Shown here one piece after another: positions 9,724 through 18,846 of a stretch of 32,886 bases of DNA. Within the stretch, counting starts at the first letter, position 1; each line of letters opens with the position of its first letter. A program made the position numbers and the translations under genes. The stretch is from contig CACOEA010000008.1 of the NCBI GenBank assembly GCA_902626185.1, positions 1 to 32,886 on the forward strand, given 5' to 3'. This stretch comes from an uncultured Pelagibacteraceae bacterium (GTDB lineage Bacteria; Pseudomonadota; Alphaproteobacteria; Pelagibacterales; Pelagibacteraceae). The notes beneath the pieces were generated by a model. That model was given only the letters and a program-made list of their open reading frames with translations, made no database searches and was not told the origin of the DNA.

Positions 9724-10353
9724 ATGAAAAAGTTGTTTTTTTTAATAATTTTTACTCAAATATTTTTGATTAATATGAATTTACTATCGGCAGGTTCATT
9801 AAAAGTTACAGCTGGCGATAAAAAGATTAGTAAAAAATTTGAGTATAAAAAAGCATATTTTGCAGGCGGATGCTTTTGGTGTATGGAGGAGTCTTTTGAT
9901 AAGATTGATGGAGTAATTACTACAATATCTGGATACTCAGGCGGGAAACTAAAAAATCCCACTTATCAAGATGTTATTTATAAAGATACAGGCCATGTAG
10001 AGACTATCGAAATTATTTATAATCCTAAAAAAGTGAACTATGAAAAATTATTAGATGTTTTTTGGAAGAACATAGATCCATTTGATAAATATGGTCAATT
10101 TTGTGATAAAGGTAAGAGTTATAGATCTGTAATTTTTTTTCAAGATAACGATCAAAAAAAAATAATCAATAAGTCAAAATTAAATGTTGAAAAAAAATTT
10201 GGTGCAAAGGTAGTCACATTAATGTGGAAATTTGAGAAGTTTTATATCGCCGAAGATTACCATCAAGATTACTATCAAAATAATTTTTTGAGATATTTAG
10301 CTTATAAAAAAGCCTGTCAAAGAGAGGAGATATTAAAAAGAATATGGAATTAA
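9724..10353 (+). CDS. msrA: Peptide-methionine (S)-S-oxide reductase MsrA with N-terminal signal/anchor
   Basis: AYFAGGCFWCMEESFDKIDGVITTISGYSGG, YHQDYY; hydrophobic N-terminus. Confidence 0.93.
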   Translation: MKKLFFLIIFTQIFLINMNLLSAGSLKVTAGDKKISKKFEYKKAYFAGGCFWCMEESFDKIDGVITTISGYSGGKLKNPTYQDVIYKDTGHVETIEIIYNPKKVNYEKLLDVFWKNIDPFDKYGQFCDKGKSYRSVIFFQDNDQKKIINKSKLNVEKKFGAKVVTLMWKFEKFYIAEDYHQDYYQNNFLRYLAYKKACQREEILKRIWN

Positions 10354-10799
10354 AAAAAATAATCGTTATTTTATTGATAACTTTTTTCTCAAGCTCTCTA
10401 CATGCCGAACTGATTAAGCCGAGTAAAGAATTAGACCCTTACGATGTTATAAAAATTCAACTTAATGCGCTACAAGACAATGACGATAAAGATAATGGAA
10501 TTAAACAAACATGGTATTTTGCTCATCCAGATAACAAAAAATATACAGGGCCTTATGATAGGTTCAGAATTATGCTTTATGGACAACAATACAAATACTT
10601 AATTAATCACTTTTCACATAAAATAAAACTTATATCAAATAGCCCAAACACGTATATTTATAGGATAGAAATATTATCCCTTGAAAAAAAATTATTTTTC
10701 TATGAGTGGCACGTACAAAAAGGAAGTGATGATGATTGTAAAAATTGTTGGTTCACATCTGCTGTTTCTCAACCAATGGATCAGGGTAATTCGATTTGA
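10344..10799 (+). CDS. DUF4864-like exported protein
   Basis: PYDVIKIQLNALQDNDDKDNGIKQTWYFAHPDNKKYTGPYDRFRIML with signal peptide; overlaps msrA. Confidence 0.65.
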   Translation: MELKKIIVILLITFFSSSLHAELIKPSKELDPYDVIKIQLNALQDNDDKDNGIKQTWYFAHPDNKKYTGPYDRFRIMLYGQQYKYLINHFSHKIKLISNSPNTYIYRIEILSLEKKLFFYEWHVQKGSDDDCKNCWFTSAVSQPMDQGNSI

Positions 10800-10996
10800 A
10801 AAAACCACCTTTCATATATCGATATATTATTGTTGGATGTATTCTTGTTATACCCCCGATACTAAGTGCGCACTATGGATCAATATATTTAGGTAAGCAA
10901 AATGGTGTGTTGTTAGGTTTTTCTGTAGGAATAATTTGTGTAACTTTTGCGTGTTGGAAATTGTACATTGATGACTGGAGAGATGACGAGGATTAA
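10796..10996 (+). CDS. Small two-TM hypothetical membrane protein
   Basis: TTG start overlapping the previous stop; MKKPPFIYRYIIVGCILVIPPILSAHYGSIYLGKQNGVLLGFSVGIICVTFACWKLYIDDWRDDED. Confidence 0.55.
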   Translation: MKKPPFIYRYIIVGCILVIPPILSAHYGSIYLGKQNGVLLGFSVGIICVTFACWKLYIDDWRDDED

Positions 10997-12132
10997 TGCA
11001 ATTTGTAACTTCTAGATTAGAAGCTTTGGATAAGCTTAATAAATTTTTAGAAAACGACATTACTAATTATAATAGCAAAAGGAATTTTGATTTTGGTGTG
11101 ACCAATAGACGAAACGTTTCTTGCTTGTCACCTTATATATGCCATAGATTAATTACTGAATATGAAACTGCAAAACTTGTTTTAAAAAAATATCCTTTTC
11201 AAAAAGTAGATAAGTTTATTCAAGAAATATTCTGGAGAGTTTACTGGAAAGGGTGGCTTGAACTAAGACCTAAAGTCTGGACCGATTTTATAGAGGATCT
11301 TAAGAGTATTCAAGATGATGAAAATTATTTGAAAGCAGTAAATGGTGAAACTGAAATTGAATGTTTTAATGACTGGGTAAAAGAGTTAAAAAAATTCAAT
11401 TATCTTCATAATCACACCAGAATGTTATTCGCAAGTATTTGGATATTTACCTTAAAGTTACCATGGCAAAAAGGAGCAGAGTTTTTTATGAAACACCTAT
11501 ATGACGGAGATGCAGCTTCCAACACACTAAGTTGGCGATGGGTTGCAGGAATACAAACAAAAGGTAAAAATTATTTAGCTAAGTCCTGGAATATAAGTAA
11601 ATTTACAAATAATAAATACAAAGATATTAAATTAAATGAAAATGCTCTACCCTTAATAGATAAAAGAGAATATAAATTAAATTCACTCAATCTAAATTAC
11701 GAAAATATTTCTAACGAGAATTTATTAGTTTTTGAGAATGAATTAAATTTAGAAAACCAAAAATTAAAAACTTATGAAAATATTTATTTAGTTTTACTCA
11801 GTAATGAAGTTAGACAATTAAAGCTTGAGCCAAAAGTATTAAATTACAAATCAGAGATAAGCAATGATCAAAAAAAAAGATTTAATCAAATTCAATTGAT
11901 AAATGAGGATAAACTCCATACTTTGTTGGAAAAAACCAAGTCCTTTGATGTTATTCACCCTAGTATTGGCGAAAATTACTCTTACCTAAATAATATGAAA
12001 AAAAAACATGATTTAAAATTAAACTTTATTATTAGAGAAGAAGATAAATTTTCCTGGCAGTTTTCTAACAAAGGATATTTTAACTTTAAAAATAATATTC
12101 CAAAAATTTTAACGAGCTTCAACTTGCAATAA
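10996..12132 (+). CDS. Cryptochrome/photolyase FAD-binding-domain protein with unusual C-terminal domain
   Basis: IQEIFWRVYWKGWLELRP, FNYLHNHTRMLFASIWIFTLKLPWQKGAEFFMKHLYDGDAASNTLSWRWVAGIQTKGKNYLAKSWNISKFT; no N-terminal antenna domain, about 150-residue C-terminal extension. Confidence 0.85.
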   Translation: MQFVTSRLEALDKLNKFLENDITNYNSKRNFDFGVTNRRNVSCLSPYICHRLITEYETAKLVLKKYPFQKVDKFIQEIFWRVYWKGWLELRPKVWTDFIEDLKSIQDDENYLKAVNGETEIECFNDWVKELKKFNYLHNHTRMLFASIWIFTLKLPWQKGAEFFMKHLYDGDAASNTLSWRWVAGIQTKGKNYLAKSWNISKFTNNKYKDIKLNENALPLIDKREYKLNSLNLNYENISNENLLVFENELNLENQKLKTYENIYLVLLSNEVRQLKLEPKVLNYKSEISNDQKKRFNQIQLINEDKLHTLLEKTKSFDVIHPSIGENYSYLNNMKKKHDLKLNFIIREEDKFSWQFSNKGYFNFKNNIPKILTSFNLQ

Positions 12133-12133
12133 T

Positions 12134-12259
12134 TTATTTTGAGGCGCACCTTTTAGAACAATATTTAACTTTTTCCCAATTTAATTTCCATTTTTTTCGC
12201 CAAGTAAAAGGTTTGTTACAAACTGGACAAGTCTTTTTAGGCAAATTAGTTTTTTTCAT
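12134..12259 (-). CDS. DUF2256 family small zinc-finger-like protein (41 aa), not in the ORF track
   Basis: Reverse-strand translation [41 protein letters not shown] matches the DUF2256 pattern K-TCPVC-PF-WRKKW---W--V-YCS-RC. Confidence 0.85.
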   Translation of the reverse strand: MKKTNLPKKTCPVCNKPFTWRKKWKLNWEKVKYCSKRCASK

Positions 12260-12605
12260 CTTTTAAAAGATGCTTGTTTTTTATAAATAGAAAAAAAGCT
12301 GCGATTTCATAAAACATATTTAATAAATAGAATAAAGGTTTGATCTTGAATAACTTATATAAAAAATTGTATTTAGGCACATGTTTCCATATTATTAAAA
12401 AGGACTCAGCTCCGTCTATTACCCTTCCATCTTGTATCACATGCATTCTTCTTAAAAGATCTCTGTAAGTCTTAGAGGTAATTTTTTGAGCTTCTTCATT
12501 ATCAGTAACATCAATCCACTCAACTTTACCATCACTATGTTTTTTATAATGATTAATTTCGGCTTTGCAAATATTACAGGAATTATTAAAAAAAACTTTA
12601 ACCAT
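12246..12605 (-). CDS. DCC family thiol-disulfide oxidoreductase-like protein (DUF393)
   Basis: [36 protein letters not shown]; overlaps the photolyase-like stop. Confidence 0.85.
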   Translation of the reverse strand: MVKVFFNNSCNICKAEINHYKKHSDGKVEWIDVTDNEEAQKITSKTYRDLLRRMHVIQDGRVIDGAESFLIIWKHVPKYNFLYKLFKIKPLFYLLNMFYEIAAFFLFIKNKHLLKDEKN

Positions 12606-14088
12606 TTGTATTTTCTTTTATAAAATTATTAGCAGCTTTAAAAATTCTCAATTTTCTCTCTTTATTCATTTTCTCAGAAATTCTTACCATCATTGCAAGA
12701 CGCGGATTTTTTAAAAAGAATTTTTTATGTCTATCAATAAATTTCCAATACAAACCATCCATCACATCACACCAAGGTCCCTTTTTAAAATGCATCATCT
12801 TTAAGAAATAACTTGAACCACAGATATATGGTTTAGTTGCAAAAATTCCACCATCACTAAATAATCCCATTCCATATACATTTGGTGCCATTACCCAATC
12901 TGAAGAATCTACAAACATTTCCATAAACCATTTATAGACTTGTTTTGGATTTATTTCACAAAGGTTCATGACATTTGCTAATATCATTAATCTTTCTATG
13001 TGATGAGACCAACCATAATCTTTAGCGTTATTAATTGCATGGTCTAATGGAATTAAACCTGTATTTCCATCATACCAAGATTTTTTCATTTTTCTTTTAT
13101 GATTGAAAAAATTGGTTTCAGCTAATCGATCATCGTAGTTTTGGTAGATTCCTCTCATAAACTCTCTCCAACCAATAATCTGTCTTATATAACCTTCTAA
13201 AGAGTTTATAGGCACTTTACTTTCAATTTTTCTTAACTTTTCAATTATTTCTTCAGGTGTAATTAAACCTAAGTTAATTAGAGGACTTAGGGCACTATGA
13301 AATACTGTATTAGACCGATCTGTTACTGCGTCTTCATAGTCTCCAAAAAGTTTTATTCTGCTTTTTAAAAATTCATCAAGCCATTTATTTGTATCTTTTC
13401 TTGTTGTAGGAAACCAAAATTTATCTGTGTTTCCTGGGTGATCTTTAAAATTAGAATTTATAAACTTTTTAAGATTGGCAGTATCTTTTGTTTCTTTTAT
13501 TTCAGAAATTTTAGGAATTTTAATATCATTAGGTAATTTTTTTCTATTTTCTTCGTCAAAACTCCACTTGTTACCTTTCGGACTTCCATTTTTATTCATT
13601 AATAAATTCATTTTTGTCCTTACAATTTTATAAAAGTTAGCCATAAAAGGACGTTTATTTTTTGAAAGATAGTTTTTAAATTCTTGTCTATCCATTAAAA
13701 ACATTGGAGATTTGATCTGATTAATTTTTAATGAATTTTTTTTGCCTAAGTTTAATATTCTTTTTTCAAAGAATTTATCTTCAATCTCAAAGAAAGAAAT
13801 TTCTTTTATTTTCTTTTCTTTAATAGTTTTTTCTAATTTTTTTTCAAAGGATAATTTAAAATCCTTGTTTAAGTCTTTGTAAATTATATTGAAATTTTTT
13901 GATTTAAGCTCATCTTTGAACGATCTCATTGATGATAAAAACAGAAGTATTTTCAATTTATGGTGTTTTTCAAAAGTGCATAATCCATAGTCTTCAGCCA
14001 TAAAAAAGCTATGATCTTTATATTCAGAAAGATATTTTGGGTTAAATAACTGATTTCCTAAAATTATAAAAAGCTTCATTGATAACAA
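12598..14088 (-). CDS. FeS-BCP-like prokaryotic photolyase / cryptochrome (photolyase-related protein)
   Basis: FIILGNQLF, VPINSLEGYIRQIIGWREFMRGIY, YGWSHHIERLMILANVMNLCEINPKQVYKWFMEMFVDSSDWVMAPNVYGMGLFSDGG. Likely true start is the internal ATG at 14079. Confidence 0.9.
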   Translation of the reverse strand: MLSMKLFIILGNQLFNPKYLSEYKDHSFFMAEDYGLCTFEKHHKLKILLFLSSMRSFKDELKSKNFNIIYKDLNKDFKLSFEKKLEKTIKEKKIKEISFFEIEDKFFEKRILNLGKKNSLKINQIKSPMFLMDRQEFKNYLSKNKRPFMANFYKIVRTKMNLLMNKNGSPKGNKWSFDEENRKKLPNDIKIPKISEIKETKDTANLKKFINSNFKDHPGNTDKFWFPTTRKDTNKWLDEFLKSRIKLFGDYEDAVTDRSNTVFHSALSPLINLGLITPEEIIEKLRKIESKVPINSLEGYIRQIIGWREFMRGIYQNYDDRLAETNFFNHKRKMKKSWYDGNTGLIPLDHAINNAKDYGWSHHIERLMILANVMNLCEINPKQVYKWFMEMFVDSSDWVMAPNVYGMGLFSDGGIFATKPYICGSSYFLKMMHFKKGPWCDVMDGLYWKFIDRHKKFFLKNPRLAMMVRISEKMNKERKLRIFKAANNFIKENTNG

Positions 14089-14163
14089 AATACATATTTT
14101 ATTAATATTTTACACGCGTCATTAAATGCATGTAAATAACCTTTAATAATGTTATTTTTAAAT

Positions 14164-14874
14164 ATGAAAAAAGTAATTTTAGGCGCTACCGGTTCGATAG
14201 GATCTTCTCTAGCAAAAAAGCTTGTAGAGAAAGGGGATCAAGTTCATTTAATAGGAAGAGAAGAAGCCAGCTTGTCAAGTCTAGCCAGTGAGCTAGATTC
14301 TTCATTTACAACCTGCGATGTTTTAGAAGAAAATTTTTGTGAAAAAATAATAAATGATCTTAAAGATGAACCAATCAATGGTTTAGCTTTTTGCATTGGA
14401 TCAATTGACCTTAAACCATTAAAGTTGACAAAAAAAAGTGACTTCATGCAGTCATTTAATTTGAATCTAGTCTCTGCTACTGAGGTAATTCGATCTTTAG
14501 CGGATAATTTAAAAAAGAATAAAGGTTCAATTGTTTTATTTTCAACCGTAGCCGTTAGACAAGGTTTTCCCAATCATACTATTGTTTCTTCTGCTAAAGG
14601 TGCTATTGAAGGTTTGACTTTAGCTTTAGCAGCAGAACTTGCCCCAAATGTAAGAGTAAATTGTATTGCCCCGAGTTTAACTAATTCAAAAATGTCAGAT
14701 TTTTTACTTAAAAATGAAAAAGTAAAAGAGGGTATAGCTAAAATGCATCCACTTAAAAGAATTGGTGAAGGAAGTGACACAGCATCAGTAGCAAAATTTT
14801 TACTTGATAAAGAAAGCTCCTGGATTACAGGACAAATCATTGGTGTTGACGGAGGAAGATCATCTGTCGCATAA
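14164..14874 (+). CDS. SDR family oxidoreductase
   Basis: MKKVILGATGSIGSSLAKKL, FSTVAVRQGFPNHTIVSSAKGAIEGL, SWITGQIIGVDGGRS; internal start chosen. Confidence 0.88.
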   Translation: MKKVILGATGSIGSSLAKKLVEKGDQVHLIGREEASLSSLASELDSSFTTCDVLEENFCEKIINDLKDEPINGLAFCIGSIDLKPLKLTKKSDFMQSFNLNLVSATEVIRSLADNLKKNKGSIVLFSTVAVRQGFPNHTIVSSAKGAIEGLTLALAAELAPNVRVNCIAPSLTNSKMSDFLLKNEKVKEGIAKMHPLKRIGEGSDTASVAKFLLDKESSWITGQIIGVDGGRSSVA

Positions 14875-14905
14875 CAATTTTTTTTTAAATCGTTAAATTA
14901 GTTAT

Positions 14906-15400
14906 ATGAAACAAATATTAATTTTAATTTCGAGCATTCTTATAAGCACTAGTTTAATGGCTGCAGGAGGAGATGGTGGTGGTAGTGGAAACGAAAACTC
15001 CAAAGCATCTTTATACGATGACGCTGTAAAGTTAGTTAAAAGAGCTGGAAAATTAGAGAAAAAAGATAAGACTGAAAAAGCAAAAAAACTTTATTCTCAA
15101 GCATTCAAAAAATTGGAGAAAGCTTATAAATCGGATAAGAAAAATCCAGATGTATTAAATTACATGGGATTTACTTCAAGAAAAATTGGAAATTTTGAAA
15201 AAGCTGAGGAGTTTTATTTAAAAGGATTAAGTATAAAACCAGATCATAATGGAATTAACGAGTATCTCGGAGAACTTTATGTTCAAACAAACCGTATTGA
15301 AAAAGCTAATGAGAGGCTAGAAGTTTTAAAAGGTTGCAATTGTGAAGAGTATAGTGAACTTGAGTTAATAATTAAAACTCGAGGTACAAAAGTTTATTAA
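14906..15400 (+). CDS. Exported tetratricopeptide-repeat protein
   Basis: Signal peptide plus NPDVLNYMGFTSRKIGNFEKAEEFYLKGLSIKPDHNGINEYLGELYVQTNRIEKANERL. Confidence 0.82.
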   Translation: MKQILILISSILISTSLMAAGGDGGGSGNENSKASLYDDAVKLVKRAGKLEKKDKTEKAKKLYSQAFKKLEKAYKSDKKNPDVLNYMGFTSRKIGNFEKAEEFYLKGLSIKPDHNGINEYLGELYVQTNRIEKANERLEVLKGCNCEEYSELELIIKTRGTKVY

Positions 15401-15774
15401 GACAAATCCACTGCAAATTTTTTTAGTTTTTCGAGCGATATAATTTCTAAAGTCTTTATATTTGTTTTCTTTAAAAAGATCGAACAAGCTGCGTCTTCTT
15501 CAATGGCTCTTGCATACCAGGTAGCACACACACACCAACAATCACCATCTTTTAATCCCGGAAAGCCAAATTCAGGATGTGGAGTTATCAAATCGTTACC
15601 AACTTTTTTTGACCAAATTAAAAATTTATCCGTAACCTTAGCACAAACTGTGTGAGCACCTCTATCATTTTTATCAGTATTACAACAACCATCCCTGTAC
15701 CAGCCGGTAAGTGGATCATTGGAGCAGGATTCTAAAGGCTCACCAAAAACATTTTTTTGAACTTTATTGTTCAT
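15397..15774 (-). CDS. DUF2237 family protein
   Basis: NVFGEPLESCSNDPLTGWYRDGCCNTDKNDRGAHTVCAKVTDKFL. Confidence 0.88.
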   Translation of the reverse strand: MNNKVQKNVFGEPLESCSNDPLTGWYRDGCCNTDKNDRGAHTVCAKVTDKFLIWSKKVGNDLITPHPEFGFPGLKDGDCWCVCATWYARAIEEDAACSIFLKKTNIKTLEIISLEKLKKFAVDLS

Positions 15775-15785
15775 CTATATTATAT

Positions 15786-16253
15786 TTATATTTTTGTTGG
15801 ATTTGGTTGTCCTTTATAAACTTTTTCTGGATCAAACTTTTTTTCTTTTTCCTTAAACTCTAATTTAATTTCTTCAGTGTTATTTATTGGACCCAAAGGT
15901 ATTGATCTATAAAAACACGACTTATAACCCACGTGACAACTAGCACCATTTCCAATATCAACAGACATCCACAAAGCATCTTGATCATCATCAATTCTTA
16001 AATCAATAACTTTTTGAGTAAACCCACTTGTTTTCCCTTTATGCCATAAAGATTTTCTTGATCTGCTCCAATAGTGTGCTTCTTTAGTTTCTATTGTTTT
16101 CCTTAAAGCTTCACTATTCATAAAACCGTGCATCAGCAACTCACCTGAACTACTATCGGTAGTCGTTACTGGAATAAGTCCATTATTATCAAACTTTGGT
16201 GATAGAAATTTTCCCTCTTCTATCTCAAAAACACTCTCTCTTTTTTTAAACAT
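15786..16253 (-). CDS. hisI: Phosphoribosyl-AMP cyclohydrolase
   Basis: LLMHGFMNSEALRKTIETKEAHYWSRSRKSLWHKGKTSGFTQKV, DQDALWMSVDIGNGASCHVGYKSCFYR; internal ATG at 16253 preferred. Confidence 0.92.
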   Translation of the reverse strand: MFKKRESVFEIEEGKFLSPKFDNNGLIPVTTTDSSSGELLMHGFMNSEALRKTIETKEAHYWSRSRKSLWHKGKTSGFTQKVIDLRIDDDQDALWMSVDIGNGASCHVGYKSCFYRSIPLGPINNTEEIKLEFKEKEKKFDPEKVYKGQPNPTKI

Positions 16254-16304
16254 GGGCGTAAAATAGTGAAAAAAAGACAAAATAGCAATTTGCATTAATG
16301 AAAT

Positions 16305-16937
16305 ATGTCCTATAAAAATGATCGTTATATGAAATTAGTTAAAGACATTAGCAAATCTAGCCAAAAAAAACATGAGGTTTCAGACAAACAGGCTGAAGAA
16401 GCCTTTAAGACAATTTTAACTTGGATCGGAGAAGATCCAAATAGAGAAGGCCTTTTAGAAACCCCAAAAAGAGTTGTAAAGGCATTTAAAGAATATTTTA
16501 AAGGGTATCACCAAGATGGCAGTGCAGAATTGTTAAAAACTTTTGGAGATGTTGAAGGTTATGACGATATGGTGGTAGAAAAAAATATAACTTTGGAAAG
16601 TCACTGTGAACATCATATGGCTCCAATTATTGGAGTTGCACATATAGCATATATTCCAAAAAAAAAAGTTGTTGGCTTAAGTAAACTTGCAAGAACAGTA
16701 GAGGTTTTTTCAAAAAGACTTCAAACTCAAGAAAGATTAACTATGCAAATTGCTAAAACTTTAATGAATGCGTTAGACGCAAAAGGTGTTGCTGTAACTA
16801 TCGATGCTGCTCACCAATGTATGACAATGAGAGGAATAAAAAAAGAGAAAGCTACAACAGTCACAAATTATTACTTAGGATCTTTTAAAGAAGATCTTAG
16901 TTATCAAAATAGATATTTACGGTATATAGCAAAATAA
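16305..16937 (+). CDS. folE: GTP cyclohydrolase I
   Basis: GEDPNREGLLETPKRVVKAF, TLESHCEHHMAPIIGVAHIAYIPKKKVVGLSKLAR, RLTMQIAKTLMNAL, GVAVTIDAAHQCMTMRGI. Confidence 0.95.
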   Translation: MSYKNDRYMKLVKDISKSSQKKHEVSDKQAEEAFKTILTWIGEDPNREGLLETPKRVVKAFKEYFKGYHQDGSAELLKTFGDVEGYDDMVVEKNITLESHCEHHMAPIIGVAHIAYIPKKKVVGLSKLARTVEVFSKRLQTQERLTMQIAKTLMNALDAKGVAVTIDAAHQCMTMRGIKKEKATTVTNYYLGSFKEDLSYQNRYLRYIAK

Positions 16938-17939
16938 ATGTCATCTAATTTTAAAGCCGTTGTTATCAATAATCAAAATGAGAAATTTTCAAGAGAAATA
17001 AAGGAGATTGATGCAAGTCATTTAAAAGACGGAAATGTTTTAGTAAAGATTGATTACTCAAGTCTTAATTACAAAGATGCCTTAATTTTGAGAGATGGTG
17101 GAAAAATTGTAAGGAAATTTCCTTTTGTACCAGGCATAGATTTTTCAGGTAAAGTTATTGAAAGCGATGATAGCAAATTCAAAAAAGATGATAACGTTAT
17201 TTTAACAGGCTTCAGAGTAGGCGAGGCTTACTTTGGGGGTTTTGCACAATATGCAAAAGTTGATTCAAATTTTTTAATTAAAACACCAAAGGAGTTAGAT
17301 AATAAAAAAGTTATGATGTTGGGCACAGCAGGGTTTACAGCTTTACTTTGTGCATTTGCAGTTAAAGCGAGAGAAGAATTACTATTAGGTGAAAAAGTAA
17401 AAGAAGTTTTAGTAACTGGAGCAACAGGAGGAGTTGGAAGTATAGCAGTGATGATTTTATCTAAGATGGGTTATAACGTCCATGCAGTTACAGGGAAAAA
17501 AGATAAAAATGATTATTTAAAAAATTTAGGAGCAAAAAATATTTTAGATAGAAAAGAATTTGAAGGCGAAAGCAAACTATTAGAAAAAGGTATTTGGGAC
17601 GGAGTTGTCGATACTGTTGGAGGGCCGGCTTTGACAAAAATATTTGCTCAAACAAAACCGACCGGAATTGTAGCTGCATGTGGTAATGCCGGAGGCATAA
17701 AGATTAATACAACTGTAATGCCATTCATTATAAGAGGAGTAAAGCTTTGGGGAATTGATTCTTCAGCAGCTCCAATAACTAGAAGAGAATTCGTTTGGAA
17801 CGAAGCTTCTAAATTAATTGATTTTGAAAAACTAAAATCTTTCACGAATGAGCTTTCTTTTAATGAGCTTTTAGAGACATATCCTAAATTATTAAAAGGT
17901 GAATATTTTGGAAGAGCTATAGTAAATCCTAATAAATAA
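16938..17939 (+). CDS. YhdH/YhfP-family quinone oxidoreductase, acryloyl-CoA reductase-like (AcuI-like)
   Basis: VKIDYSSLNYKDALILRDGGKIVRKFPFVPGIDFSGKV, VLVTGATGGVGSIAVMILSKMGYNVHAVTGK, AACGNAGG, LWGIDSS. Confidence 0.88.
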   Translation: MSSNFKAVVINNQNEKFSREIKEIDASHLKDGNVLVKIDYSSLNYKDALILRDGGKIVRKFPFVPGIDFSGKVIESDDSKFKKDDNVILTGFRVGEAYFGGFAQYAKVDSNFLIKTPKELDNKKVMMLGTAGFTALLCAFAVKAREELLLGEKVKEVLVTGATGGVGSIAVMILSKMGYNVHAVTGKKDKNDYLKNLGAKNILDRKEFEGESKLLEKGIWDGVVDTVGGPALTKIFAQTKPTGIVAACGNAGGIKINTTVMPFIIRGVKLWGIDSSAAPITRREFVWNEASKLIDFEKLKSFTNELSFNELLETYPKLLKGEYFGRAIVNPNK

Positions 17940-17955
17940 ACTATAAATAGAATTA

Positions 17956-18846
17956 ATGGATTGGGATAAATTAAAGATATTTCATACTGTTGCGGAAGCT
18001 TCAAGCTTCACCAAAGCTTCAACGATATTAAACTTAAGTCAATCAGCTATAAGTAGGCAGATTCAATCATTAGAAAGTGATTTAAAAGTCCAGCTTTTTG
18101 AACGTCATGCTAGAGGCCTAGTTTTAACGGAGAACGGTGAATATCTTTTTAAATCTGCTCATGAGGTAATTACTAAATTAAAGGATGTAGAATCCAATTT
18201 AATTGGTCATAAAGATAAGTTAAATGGAAAACTCACAGTCACTACAGTTGTAAGTTTTGGTACTACTTGGCTCACTCCGAGAATAAAAGAATTTATGGAT
18301 CTTCATCCTGAAATTGAAATAGAATTAATATTTGATGATAAGGAGCTTGATTTAGCTACACGTCAAGCTGATGTAGCAATTAGAATGAGAAGGCCGAAGC
18401 AATTAAATTTAATTCAAAAAAAATTCGTTGATTTTAATTATCATATTTATGGTTCAAATGAATATCTTGAAAAAAATGGATATCCTAAATCTTTAAAAGA
18501 TTTAGATAAGCACAAATTTATAACTTATGGAAAAGGAGCTCCGTCACCAGTTTATAACCCTGATTGGGTTTTAAGAATTGGAGCAAAAGATGGAAAAAAA
18601 AGAAAATCATTGATGAAAGTTAATAGTGTTTATGGATTATTATTAGCAGTTCAAAGTGGTGTTGGCTTAGCTGCATTACCGGACTACATTGCTCACAATA
18701 AAAGTGGGATAACTAAAGTTTTACCAAATGATCCTGGAAAACCAACGGAGACACACTTTGTTTACCCTGCTTCTTTAAAAAATAATGCGAGACTAGTGGC
18801 TTTTAGGAACTTTTTATTTAGTAAGGTAAACGAATGGAAATTTTAA
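17956..18846 (+). CDS. LysR family transcriptional regulator
   Basis: MDWDKLKIFHTVAEASSFTKASTILNLSQSAISRQIQSLESDLKVQLFERHARGLVLTENGE. Confidence 0.93.
   Translation: MDWDKLKIFHTVAEASSFTKASTILNLSQSAISRQIQSLESDLKVQLFERHARGLVLTENGEYLFKSAHEVITKLKDVESNLIGHKDKLNGKLTVTTVVSFGTTWLTPRIKEFMDLHPEIEIELIFDDKELDLATRQADVAIRMRRPKQLNLIQKKFVDFNYHIYGSNEYLEKNGYPKSLKDLDKHKFITYGKGAPSPVYNPDWVLRIGAKDGKKRKSLMKVNSVYGLLLAVQSGVGLAALPDYIAHNKSGITKVLPNDPGKPTETHFVYPASLKNNARLVAFRNFLFSKVNEWKF

Noticed and set aside
10681-10896. 71-aa ORF overlapping the DUF4864-like and next gene in another frame
   Set aside because: Out-of-frame shadow of two better supported ORFs.
14244-14573. Reverse-strand ORF antisense to SDR gene
   Set aside because: Shadow ORF opposite a clear conserved CDS; the same applies to 14574-14840, 21317-21619, 19286-19561, 17648-18004 and 9756-9962.
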